The notes beneath the pieces were generated by a model that did no database searches, was not told the origin of the DNA, and saw only the letters and a program-made list of their open reading frames with translations. A DNA stretch of 64,000 bases, from NCBI GenBank assembly GCA_900539195.1, contig UQBC01000004.1, positions 1 through 64,000 on the forward strand, read 5' to 3'. Positions 24,853 to 31,869 of this stretch are shown one piece after another. The translations under genes were made by a program, and so were the position numbers. Positions within the stretch are counted from its first letter, which is position 1, and the number at the start of each line of letters is the position of its first letter. This stretch comes from an uncultured Oscillospiraceae bacterium (lineage in GTDB: Bacteria; Bacillota; Clostridia; Oscillospirales; Ruminococcaceae).

Positions 24853-25863
24853 TTAGTCTCTTTTGATATGCTTTTGTATATCTTCCACAGACGGGAGCTG
24901 TTTGCTCAAAGCTTCAGGAAGCTCACTTGTAACTTTGTATTCGCTGACACCGATTGGCTTTGACATATCTTTTAAGGCATATTCAGCGACTAATGCGTTT
25001 TTGCTTTTGCACAGCAACAGACCGATAGAAGGATTGTCATTATCCTTTTTCAAAATCCCGTCAACGGCTGAGAGATAAAAGTTAAGCTGTCCAGCATATT
25101 CCGGCTTAAATTCTCCGGTTTTCAGCTCAATCACAACATAGCAGCGAAGATTAAGGTTGTAGAACAGAAGATCAATGTAAAAATCATCGCCGCCGACATT
25201 GAGATGATATTGATTGCCGAGAAACGCAAATCCCGTTCCCAACTCTAAAAGCAGCTTCGTTACATCCTGAACAAGAGCCTGCTCTATATCCCGTTCTACC
25301 ATATCTTCCTTGAAAGGGATAAAATCAAAAATGTATGGATCTTTCATTGTTTGTACGGCAAGCTCACTCTGCGGCGAAGCAAGTCGACTTTCAAAGTTTG
25401 AAATCTTATCAGCAATAGCCTGCCGTTCATATAAGCCGCTTTCAATCTGATGAATCAAGACATTATGCGACCAGCCATTTTCTGCGGTCTTTCGTATATA
25501 CCACTCTCTTTGCTTTTCTCCTTTAACCTTATCCAAAATTGCAACATTGTGCGACCACGGAATTTGTGCAGACACCGTCTGCACAAATTGCTCATCAGGA
25601 TAAGTGCTTGCAAATTTTGACATATATTTAAGGTTGCGAACAGAATAGCCCTTTGCGTTCGGGAACGAGAGCTTAATATCAGCCGCCAGATTTTCAATAA
25701 ATTTATTGCCCCAAGATTTATGCTCGTTTATGATTTTTCCGATATTGTAATACAGCATAATCAGCTCTTTATTTACACTTAAAGTAGCTTTGTACTGCGC
25801 CTGCTGAATTTCCTGTTTGATAGTTTGCACCAAATCAAGATATTCGTTATTATTCATCAACAT
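24853..25863 (-). CDS. PDDEXK nuclease of the DUF1016/YhcG family
   Basis: A 336-residue protein. The N-terminal DUF1016 helical domain (LVQTIKQEIQQAQYKATLSVNKELIMLYYNIGKIINE...GYSVRNLKYMSKFA) is followed by a C-terminal PD-(D/E)XK nuclease fold with YIDLLFYNLNLRCYVVIELKTGEFKPEYAGQL, giving the Asp and ELK catalytic residues. YhcG-type nucleases occur in mobile elements and restriction-like systems; the exact target is unknown. A GGAGGG site lies seven bases before the ATG. It follows immA on the same strand by 20 bases, so it is probably controlled together with the ImmR/ImmA switch. Confidence 0.9.
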   Translation of the reverse strand: MLMNNNEYLDLVQTIKQEIQQAQYKATLSVNKELIMLYYNIGKIINEHKSWGNKFIENLAADIKLSFPNAKGYSVRNLKYMSKFASTYPDEQFVQTVSAQIPWSHNVAILDKVKGEKQREWYIRKTAENGWSHNVLIHQIESGLYERQAIADKISNFESRLASPQSELAVQTMKDPYIFDFIPFKEDMVERDIEQALVQDVTKLLLELGTGFAFLGNQYHLNVGGDDFYIDLLFYNLNLRCYVVIELKTGEFKPEYAGQLNFYLSAVDGILKKDNDNPSIGLLLCKSKNALVAEYALKDMSKPIGVSEYKVTSELPEALSKQLPSVEDIQKHIKRD

Positions 25864-25882
25864 CTTTATACCCTCCAGTTAT

Positions 25883-26467
25883 CTATTTCAAAAATTGATT
25901 GCGGTATTCCTGATGACGGAAACGGTAGCCCTGTGCGATCAGCGTATCCGTTTTCAATGCGACCAAGTTTATATCCGAGTGCATTGCCCGTGCGATTTGC
26001 TGAATATCATACCCATTTTCGATATATTCCAGTATTTCATCATCAGGCAGGGAGATTTGGGAAGCAAAGATGTTTGCCTCGTACTCCATCCGGCTTTGCC
26101 GCATATCGAAAATATTAAATTCCTTGAAGCCGCCGGCTTTGACCGCTTCTTCTCTATGTAATGCGTCGTGTCCAATCTCATGCAGCATTACGATACGCTC
26201 CATTACAGGGTGCAGATCGTCTTTTATGAAGATAAAACGGTTACGCATTAAAACCTTGTATGCCCCTCGCTGTTTCTTGAAGGCTAATGGGATAACTTCT
26301 ATGCCCAGTTCTTGTGCGATTCTATGCGGATCTCTTGTGCAAAGGTCATTTGCCAGCCGATTCGCCTTTCTGACAATCTCTAAAGTCTGAATATCCAAGA
26401 GCAAACACCCCCATTCTACTGCCAGTAAGTATATCTTATCAAATACACTGTCCGAAAAAGAGGACAT
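25883..26467 (-). CDS. immA: ImmA/IrrE family metallopeptidase
   Basis: A 194-residue zinc peptidase with the motif MLHEIGHDALH (HExxH) and the third ligand region YEANIFASQISLPDDE (EAxxFA). In ICEBs1 and related elements ImmA cleaves the repressor ImmR, inducing excision and transfer. It lies directly behind the XRE repressor gene (six bases), the same arrangement as immR-immA. TTG 26470 is an alternative start just upstream; the ribosome site is weak, so translation is likely coupled to the repressor. Confidence 0.88.
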   Translation of the reverse strand: MSSFSDSVFDKIYLLAVEWGCLLLDIQTLEIVRKANRLANDLCTRDPHRIAQELGIEVIPLAFKKQRGAYKVLMRNRFIFIKDDLHPVMERIVMLHEIGHDALHREEAVKAGGFKEFNIFDMRQSRMEYEANIFASQISLPDDEILEYIENGYDIQQIARAMHSDINLVALKTDTLIAQGYRFRHQEYRNQFLK

Positions 26468-26473
26468 CAAGCG

Positions 26474-26878
26474 TTATTTCCGGTATTTTTTGGGAGTGTA
26501 CTTTTTATTCTTCTCTTTGGCGATCCAGTACGCTTCCTGAATGCCTTTCATCATCTCGTCCAAATCCTCATCTGCAAGCTCGCCGCCTGCAAAAAGCCCC
26601 GTAACCTCTGCCATAAGCTCCTTTGCCTGTCTTGCGCCTTTGCTTCCGTATTTGGATTCAGCGTTCAGCAGAAATTCCTCGTCATCGGTAAGCAGATAGT
26701 TGACATCGACCTTCAGGACTTCCGCCATCTTATAATAGGTTTCCCTTTTTTTCGGGTAGCGGGTGCCAGCCTCATAATTCGATACTGTCCGCAGAGAAAC
26801 GCCGATTGCTTTTGCAAACTCATCTTGCTTTAAGCCTGCCTTCGTGCGGGCTTCTTTTACTTTCTCACAGAATTTCAT
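26474..26878 (-). CDS. immR: ImmR-like XRE repressor
   Basis: A 134-residue regulator: helix-turn-helix FCEKVKEARTKAGLKQDEFAKAIGVSLRTVSNYEAGTRYPKKRETYYKMAEVLKVDVNYLL (about residues 3-64) and an acidic helical C-terminus. The start at 26878 has GGAGGT upstream; the 50 extra codons of the open frame run through the operator region and are not coding. Pairing with an ImmA-type peptidase and a divergent promoter with TTGCGTA operators makes this the probable switch of the ICE. Confidence 0.85.
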   Translation of the reverse strand: MKFCEKVKEARTKAGLKQDEFAKAIGVSLRTVSNYEAGTRYPKKRETYYKMAEVLKVDVNYLLTDDEEFLLNAESKYGSKGARQAKELMAEVTGLFAGGELADEDLDEMMKGIQEAYWIAKEKNKKYTPKKYRK

Positions 26879-26920
26879 TTCATCTGACCTCCAAATTATT
26901 CGACCTGATTTGAAAATATC

Positions 26921-27008
26921 TTGCGTATCTATATTGACAAGCGCAAGTAAATTTCGTATAATGTCAATACGCAAGTAAGTTGCGTATATATAATAACCGA
27001 ACTTGCGT
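26921..27008 (+). promoter_or_regulatory. Control region: rightward promoter and TTGCGTA operators
   Basis: TTGACA (26934-26939) and TATAAT (26957-26962) with a 17-base spacer form a consensus promoter pointing to 27092 and on to xis/int. TACGCAA and TTGCGTA make a perfect inverted repeat with 5-base spacer at 26968-26986, just past the transcription start; further half-sites are at 26921 (TTGCGTA), 26942 (CGCAAG) and about 27001 (ACTTGCGTG). The repressor encoded on the minus strand should bind here and block both directions. Confidence 0.8.
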
Positions 27009-27091
27009 GTTTTGTCAAGGGAGTTCAATCAATTAGCTTGAACTTTTATCTACCAACAAATGATACCCGTTTTAAGGATTGAGGCGAACAG

Positions 27092-27658
27092 ATGGGACGG
27101 AAAGATACAATCGCTGCGAAAAGTATTCGGAAAATGTACGAGCAGCTTAATTTGAATCAATCGGATATATTCTCGAAAACAAAATTGCTTCTTGGCGTAT
27201 ACCGTGATGTGGTCTGGATTACGCTGAGCGAGTCTGCCCGTGTGAATGAGGAGCTGGCATATTACGGAGAAGAACTGGACAGCGCCCTTGTCTATTTGGA
27301 GCTGTTTGCGCCGGATACCGAGAAGCAGGAGTTTGAGAGCCGTATCAGCGCTTTGTTTGAGAACAAGTGGATGGTTGACCTGATTGATACCGCTATGGCG
27401 AAAATATATGACTACCATAACAACGGCAGGCTGTACCACGAAATCATATCGAAAAGCTACCTGACAGCATTTCGGTATACGGAGAGCGAACTGCTCGATC
27501 TCTTGAATATGGAGCGCAGTACCTTTTACGACCGGAAACGGGAAGCGATTTTGCTTCTCGGCGTATCTCTGTGGGGATATGCGATTCCGTGCTTCAAAGG
27601 AATCTTTAATATGAAGGGAGCTGATGAAAGCGGCGATATTCCCGATTTTTTCAAATAA
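27092..27658 (+). CDS. Conserved ICE protein with sigma-like HTH, unknown role
   Basis: A 188-residue protein, mostly helical. The C-terminal part (YTESELLDLLNMERSTFYDRKREAILLLGVSLWGYAIPC) resembles a sigma region 4-like or phage late-activator HTH (helix, turn STFYDRKREAI). It is the first gene after the predicted repressed promoter at 26934. It may regulate element genes, but I cannot assign a named family. The ATG at 27092 lacks a strong ribosome site. Confidence 0.7.
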   Translation: MGRKDTIAAKSIRKMYEQLNLNQSDIFSKTKLLLGVYRDVVWITLSESARVNEELAYYGEELDSALVYLELFAPDTEKQEFESRISALFENKWMVDLIDTAMAKIYDYHNNGRLYHEIISKSYLTAFRYTESELLDLLNMERSTFYDRKREAILLLGVSLWGYAIPCFKGIFNMKGADESGDIPDFFK

Positions 27659-28036
27659 AGGCTTGTCCGACTAAAGTCCGACGAAATCCCTACTGAATGT
27701 CCGACCTTGCGTATGCTACACTGTGTATGCTGCCCGAAGAACGGCTTTCGTTTACAGAACGAGGCTGAAAACGAAATGGCAGAAAATTGGCACAGTTTTG
27801 CCGATGATACGGAAAAGCAAATCTGTTACAATTAGTATGCCTAAAGCTTTGAGAATTTTTCTTGATTTTCAAATGCTGGTTGAATATCTTTTAGGCGGCA
27901 ATACAGCAGCTTAGGCAAAACGAATTGAATATGTGTTTTGAAGAAGCAGTTATAGCTTTCAGCCTTCGGGCGTGAATGTTATAGCTGCTTTTTTTGTGCA
28001 GCCCTTTTCGCTTTTGTCAAGCGGAAAGGGAGCTTT
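27659..28036 (+). other. Non-coding stretch with GTCCGA repeats and two hairpins
   Basis: No convincing gene. GTCCGA occurs three times (27665, 27676, 27699), a possible protein-binding site. A terminator lies at 27944-27995 and a strong hairpin (CCCTTTTCGCTT with AAGCGGAAAGGG) at 28002-28030, directly before a tiny leader ORF. The 63-codon frame at 27723-27914 has no ribosome site and no recognisable features. Confidence 0.5.
27944..27995 (+). terminator. Rho-independent terminator
   Basis: AAGCAGTTATAGC and GTTATAGCTGCTT pair over 13 bases with two wobble pairs, followed by TTTTTTT. Confidence 0.8.
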
Positions 28037-28081
28037 ATGTCTATCACAGTATGGCAGGCGTTTGTATGTAGGTATCCGTGA
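28037..28081 (+). CDS. Possible 14-residue leader peptide
   Basis: ATG 28037, five bases after AAAGGGAG, opens MSITVWQAFVCRYP and stops at TGA 28079-28081. A CTCCGGAG palindrome and a short T-run follow at once. The good ribosome site on a tiny frame between two hairpins, ahead of a regulatory gene, suggests translational attenuation as known for the leader upstream of tet(M) in Tn916. This is inference from layout only. Confidence 0.4.
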   Translation: MSITVWQAFVCRYP

Positions 28082-28144
28082 TCTCCGGAGTTTTTGATTG
28101 TGACCTTATATATCAAAAATTCCAAATTTAAGGAGATTACGGAA

Positions 28145-28729
28145 ATGAAAAAACTTACAGTAAAAAAGCAGGTAGAATTATTTGCACAGGATTGTAAACT
28201 CATCAACCTTCAGTATGAGTATAGTGGTTTCACTGGAACGGAAAAATGGGCAATTATAACGGAGCTGTCCGAAGAAGCATTGTGGGATAAGTACCCTGAT
28301 GTCATCAGCAGGTATACGCCTTTTATACTTCTGTCAATGGCACAGGGAGAAGTGATTAGTGAATCACATAGAAATAATGATAAATATGAAAAGCGCAGCA
28401 AAAGGACGATAGATGTATACGGTTACGAAGATGATATTTTTGAGCAGTTCCATCCGAAATCTATCGCACCGTTTATTGATCCGTTTGATAAAGCGGAGGA
28501 GGAACAGATCGAGGAAGAAAAAGAAAAGCTGCGGCAATTAGAACTTTCTAAGGTAAGACAAGCGTTAAGTATGCTGCAACCTGTTCAAAGGGAGCGCCTT
28601 CTTAAATCCGTTTTGCTTGGGATTAGTTCAAGGAAAATTGCGAAAGAGGAGGGCATAAATTATAGCTCCGTAGATAAGTCAATCGCTGCCGCAATAAAAA
28701 ATTTCAAAAAATTTTATGAAAACCTCTGA
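28145..28729 (+). CDS. Sigma-70 region 4-like regulator (Tn916 Orf7-like role)
   Basis: A 194-residue protein. The C-terminal third (LSKVRQALSMLQPVQRERLLKSVLLGISSRKIAKEEGINYSSVDKSIAAAIKNFKKFYENL) is a clear sigma-70 region 4 helix-turn-helix (LQPVQRERL...GISSRKIAKEEGINYSSVDKSI...). An acidic coil (KAEEEQIEEEKEKLRQLE) precedes it. In Tn916-type elements a sigma-like protein in this place controls transfer genes. ATG 28145 with AAGGAG upstream is the start, 17 codons inside a longer frame. Confidence 0.85.
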   Translation: MKKLTVKKQVELFAQDCKLINLQYEYSGFTGTEKWAIITELSEEALWDKYPDVISRYTPFILLSMAQGEVISESHRNNDKYEKRSKRTIDVYGYEDDIFEQFHPKSIAPFIDPFDKAEEEQIEEEKEKLRQLELSKVRQALSMLQPVQRERLLKSVLLGISSRKIAKEEGINYSSVDKSIAAAIKNFKKFYENL

Positions 28730-28838
28730 TTTTGGGTGTGCATTTCGCACCCCTTTGTCCAAATGAGTGAAGGGGTATTTCTATTCCGGATATGAAATGC
28801 GCTTTCAAAACTCAATGAACAGAGAGGTTATACATAAA

Positions 28839-29390
28839 ATGAAGAAAACAGAAATCAGGCGTGGAGATATATTTTCCTACGATTTTGGCACAAGAATCGG
28901 CTCTATCCAATCAGGTGTAAGACCTGTGCTGGTAATTCAGGCAGACAATTTCAATGCGAATGCGCCTACTGTTATTGTTGCGTCCATTACGAGTGTAATA
29001 AAAAAGAGGTATTTGCCGTCCCACATTATTTTAGGCGAGGATTTTGGTCTGACGAAGCCTTCAATGGTGTTGCTTGAGCAAATACAGACTGTGAATAAAG
29101 ATGATTTGACAGAGTATATTGGCTTTGTTGATGATGAGCGCCTTTGGAGACAGATTAACGCAGCCTTGAAAAAAACATTCGGTCTATGGCTTTACAACAC
29201 TAACAGGATCGGCGACATTCGCTGCCTGTGTCCGAAATGCTTAAACGACTATTTTCGCAATCCGAACTATGTTGTCAGACGCCTTGATCCTTTCGCTAAA
29301 AGTAAAGGCACTTGTGATAAGTGCAATGATAGAGGTTGGGATTATATCGTTTATGATAAACGCACCTCTTTCAAAGGGAAAGGGGTATAG
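28839..29390 (+). CDS. PemK/MazF-like protein with C-terminal zinc ribbon
   Basis: A 183-residue protein. The N-terminal part is a MazF/PemK fold (IRRGDIFSYDFGTRIGSIQSGVRPVLVIQADNFNANAPTVIVASITSVIKKRYLPSHIIL, then MVLLEQIQTVNKDDLTEYIG), normally an endoribonuclease toxin. A tail follows with CLCPKCLNDYF and GTCDKCNDRGWDY, a four-cysteine zinc-ribbon pattern not present in ordinary MazF. No antitoxin-like small gene lies upstream, so its role may be regulation of element RNA rather than addiction. ATG 28815 is an alternative start. Confidence 0.82.
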   Translation: MKKTEIRRGDIFSYDFGTRIGSIQSGVRPVLVIQADNFNANAPTVIVASITSVIKKRYLPSHIILGEDFGLTKPSMVLLEQIQTVNKDDLTEYIGFVDDERLWRQINAALKKTFGLWLYNTNRIGDIRCLCPKCLNDYFRNPNYVVRRLDPFAKSKGTCDKCNDRGWDYIVYDKRTSFKGKGV

Positions 29391-29392
29391 GG

Positions 29393-29614
29393 ATGTCGCA
29401 AAGCAGGGAAAGGAAACGGAAGTTTGACATTCCTATATGGTGTAAGGCAAATCTGTCGATTGAAGAAGCCGCAGCCTATTCCGGTATCGGAATGGCAAAG
29501 CTTTATGAGATGACAGAAAGTGAGGATTGCCCATTTGTCTTATGGATAGGTAGCCGGAGAATGATTAAGCGAAAAGCTTTTGATGAGTATATAGAGCGGC
29601 AATACTCAATTTAA
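29393..29614 (+). CDS. xis: Tn916 Xis-like excisionase (copy 1)
   Basis: A 73-residue protein (FDIPIWCKANLSIEEAAAYSGIGMAKLYEMTESEDCPFVLWIGSRRMIKRKAFDEYIERQYSI). The DIPIW...L-IEEA--Y-GIG--KL core and the basic wing (RRMIKRKAF) match Xis of Tn916, a winged-helix protein that binds element ends and directs the integrase to excision. It starts two bases after the MazF-like gene stop, implying one transcript. It is the first of four tandem paralogues before the integrase. Confidence 0.88.
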   Translation: MSQSRERKRKFDIPIWCKANLSIEEAAAYSGIGMAKLYEMTESEDCPFVLWIGSRRMIKRKAFDEYIERQYSI

Positions 29615-29627
29615 TGAAAAAGTCAAG

Positions 29628-29666
29628 CCTGCGATGAGCCGATTCGCATAATTGGCTTATCGCAGG
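29628..29666 (+). other. Strong hairpin between xis copies 1 and 2
   Basis: CCTGCGAT-GAGCC pairs with GGCTT-ATCGCAGG over 13 base pairs (one wobble). No T-run follows, so it is more likely an mRNA-processing or regulatory hairpin than a terminator. Confidence 0.6.
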
Positions 29667-29711
29667 ATATTGACTATGCTGTAACTACCAAAAGCAAGGA
29701 GGTACAGCAAT

Positions 29712-29933
29712 ATGCTTAGCAAAAAGCACAATCCGGATATGTCGAGAGTCCCGTTGTGGAAGAAAATGAATTTGACGGTGGAAGAAGCCGCCGAATACTC
29801 AGGAATAGGCGTATCTAAAATTAAAGAAATTTCAAATCAAAAAAACTGTCCCTTTGTCCTATGGAATGGAACAAAGCGGTTGATTAAAAGAAAACAATTC
29901 GAGGATTATCTCGAAACACAATATTCCGTCTGA
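29712..29933 (+). CDS. Tn916 Xis-like excisionase (copy 2)
   Basis: A 73-residue paralogue of the preceding protein (SRVPLWKKMNLTVEEAAEYSGIGVSKIKEISNQKNCPFVLWNGTKRLIKRKQFEDYLETQYSV). The helix-turn-helix core and the wing KRLIKRKQF are intact; the recognition-helix residues (VSKIKEIS instead of MAKLYEMT) differ most, which could change DNA specificity. AAGGAGG lies upstream. A strong hairpin separates it from copy 1. Confidence 0.85.
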   Translation: MLSKKHNPDMSRVPLWKKMNLTVEEAAEYSGIGVSKIKEISNQKNCPFVLWNGTKRLIKRKQFEDYLETQYSV

Positions 29934-29948
29934 GAGGAGGACAAGCTA

Positions 29949-30185
29949 ATGGATAATAAACTGACTGAAACAAGCAGTTCCAACAGGCGTGTGGCTGCTG
30001 TTCCAATTTGGGTAAAACCTTATTTGACGATAGAAGAAGCGGCAGAGTATACGGGAATAGGTAGGGATAAGCTTTATGAAATGACGAGCCTTGCCGATTG
30101 TCCGTTTGTGCTGTGGGTAGGCAATCGGAGAATGATTAAGCGCAGGATTTTTGATGAATACATTGAGCAAATGTATTCAATATGA
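29949..30185 (+). CDS. Tn916 Xis-like excisionase (copy 3)
   Basis: A 78-residue paralogue (VAAVPIWVKPYLTIEEAAEYTGIGRDKLYEMTSLADCPFVLWVGNRRMIKRRIFDEYIEQMYSI). It is closer to copy 1 than to copy 2 in the KLYEMT helix and the NRRMIKR wing. GAGGAGG lies before the ATG, fifteen bases after the stop of copy 2. No sign of decay. Confidence 0.85.
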   Translation: MDNKLTETSSSNRRVAAVPIWVKPYLTIEEAAEYTGIGRDKLYEMTSLADCPFVLWVGNRRMIKRRIFDEYIEQMYSI

Positions 30186-30195
30186 TGGAGGTTGT

Positions 30196-30435
30196 ATGGA
30201 CGAAAAAATTTTAGCTTACAGAAGTGAACTCCAAAAGAGGTCGGAAAACACACAGTTTTGGACGAAAACGATTTTAACCGTTGAAGAAGCTGCCGCATAC
30301 ACCGGAATCGGAAGGGCAAAAATCCGCCAAATCATTTCACAAGGGAATTGTCCTTTCACGGTAAATAACGGCACACAAATCTGTGTGATCCGAGAAGCGT
30401 TCATTGATTATCTTGATAAGCAGTTTCGCATATAG
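30196..30435 (+). CDS. Tn916 Xis-like excisionase (copy 4, divergent)
   Basis: A 79-residue, more divergent paralogue (FWTKTILTVEEAAAYTGIGRAKIRQIISQGNCPFTVNNGTQICVIREAFIDYLDKQFRI). The VEEAAAYTGIGRAKI core is conserved, but the wing is changed (NGTQICVIREAF in place of RRMIKRKAF), removing most basic residues, and the N-terminus is longer and charged. ATG 30196 with GGAGG upstream is the start. It precedes the integrase gene by 14 bases and is probably the copy most tightly coupled to it. Confidence 0.82.
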   Translation: MDEKILAYRSELQKRSENTQFWTKTILTVEEAAAYTGIGRAKIRQIISQGNCPFTVNNGTQICVIREAFIDYLDKQFRI

Positions 30436-30449
30436 GAGGAGAGAGAATT

Positions 30450-31706
30450 ATGCCGAGAACAAAAAGAAAAGACAAGTCGAGAGCCGTGCTTCGGACAGGC
30501 GAATCGCAAAGGGCTGACGGAACTTATCAATTCCGATGGACTGACAGCAATCATAAGAGGTTTTGCGTATATGCCAAGACGCTTGATGAATTGCGCTACA
30601 AGGAAGAACAAATTAAAAAAGATAAGAGCGATGGCATTAAAGCCGAAGCCCGATATACGACGGTCAATGAGGTCTATGAGCTTTGGAAGGAACTGAAGCG
30701 AGGGCTGAAGAACAACACCTTTGAGAATTATAAATATATGTATGAAACCTTTGTCCGTCATCAAATAGGCTCAAAAACAGTTTCATCGCTGAAAAAAACA
30801 GATATAAAGAGGTTTTATAATTACCTTACAGACGAACGCCAGCTAAAACCCTCGACCATTGACAGTATCCATACGGTATTACATCAAATTTTGGATATGG
30901 CGGTTGATGATGATTATATAAGAAATAATCCGTCAGATAATGTACTTAGAGAGCTGAAGCAAGCACATTGCTTCAAAACAGAAAAGCGCAGAGCCTTAAC
31001 CCGTCCCGAACAGGAATTATTTTTAAGCTACTTGAAAAATACTCCCGCCGCACAATATTGGTATCCAATCTTTGCGGTTTTGTTAGGAACAGGACTTCGA
31101 GTTGGAGAACTTACCGGATTAAGATGGTGTGATGTCGATCTGGAGAATGATGTTATTGATGTAAATCATACTTTGGTTTACTATGACCACCGCACCGATG
31201 GAAGCAAAAAAGGCTGCTATTTTAATGTCAATACGCCGAAAACTCCGGCTGGAAAGAGAAAAGTGCTAATGCTCAGCTTTGTGAAAGAGGCAATTATAAT
31301 GGAAAAGGAAAGGCAGGAGCTGCTCGATCTTCATTGTACCGCTACCATTGACGGATACACAGATTTCATTTTTATCAATCGCTTCGGCAATCCACAACAT
31401 CAGGGAACGCTCAATAAAGCAATCCGCCGCATAATTCGTGACTGTAATGATGAGCAGTTTTTGAAGAACGAAAATCCCGAAGTGCTGCTTCCGCATTTTA
31501 GCTGCCATTCATTAAGACATACATTTACAACGAGAATGTGCGAAGCAGGAGTGAATGTCAAGGTCATTCAAGATACGCTTGGTCATAAGGATATTTCAAC
31601 AACGCTTAACATCTATACCGATGTGACGAAGGAGCTTAGGCAGTCCGAGTTTGAAGGTCTTGACTCATATTTCAAAAGCGAGTATAATAAAGTGTCTAAC
31701 GAATAA
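30450..31706 (+). CDS. int: ICE tyrosine integrase (Tn916 Int type)
   Basis: A 418-residue recombinase. An N-terminal arm-binding region with basic start is followed by a SAM-like core-binding domain (about residues 68-155) and a catalytic domain with Arg in GTGLRVGELTGLRW (near 213), HSLRHTFTTRM (near 352), LGHKDISTTLNIYTDVTKE with the nucleophilic Tyr near 388. GGAGG is properly placed before ATG 30450. It catalyses integration and, with Xis, excision. The element end follows within about 150 bases. Confidence 0.95.
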   Translation: MPRTKRKDKSRAVLRTGESQRADGTYQFRWTDSNHKRFCVYAKTLDELRYKEEQIKKDKSDGIKAEARYTTVNEVYELWKELKRGLKNNTFENYKYMYETFVRHQIGSKTVSSLKKTDIKRFYNYLTDERQLKPSTIDSIHTVLHQILDMAVDDDYIRNNPSDNVLRELKQAHCFKTEKRRALTRPEQELFLSYLKNTPAAQYWYPIFAVLLGTGLRVGELTGLRWCDVDLENDVIDVNHTLVYYDHRTDGSKKGCYFNVNTPKTPAGKRKVLMLSFVKEAIIMEKERQELLDLHCTATIDGYTDFIFINRFGNPQHQGTLNKAIRRIIRDCNDEQFLKNENPEVLLPHFSCHSLRHTFTTRMCEAGVNVKVIQDTLGHKDISTTLNIYTDVTKELRQSEFEGLDSYFKSEYNKVSNE

Positions 31707-31737
31707 GTGGCATTTCTTGAGCGAGGATAAAAGCTTC

Positions 31738-31793
31738 TACACCATTTACACCAATTTATACTCCAATCCACCGAAAAACTACACGAATTTATA
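31738..31793. repeat. Candidate integrase arm-binding repeats at the ICE right end
   Basis: TACACCATTT (31738), ACACCAATTTATA (31748-31760) and ACACGAATTTATA (31781-31793) lie just after the integrase gene, where Tn916 carries DR-2 type arm sites. The two 13-base copies differ at one position. Confidence 0.5.
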
Positions 31794-31869
31794 GGGATAT
31801 GGCGATTCAGGAAGAAACCCCGTTTAGACCTATTATGAGATATGAGGAGGTTTAGGAGAGATTGAAAAG

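Larger units (their letters stand above)
1..31850. mobile_element. Integrative conjugative element, Tn1549/Tn916-like (right part; left end outside window)
   Basis: Conjugation genes (VirB6, PrgI, VirB4, CHAP hydrolase) open the window and a Tn916-type integrase with Xis-like genes ends the block at 31706, as expected for the right end of an ICE. Between them are cargo genes with their own promoters and regulators. Beyond the integrase, a sequence encoding only the MetRS C-terminal domain begins at about 31.85 kb, which I take as the host side of the junction. The exact right end (roughly 31.80 to 31.87 kb) and the left end cannot be fixed from this window. Confidence 0.8.

Noticed and set aside
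27723..27914. 63-codon frame after the hypothetical ICE gene
   Set aside because: No ribosome site and no recognisable composition; a minus-strand frame of similar length overlaps it.
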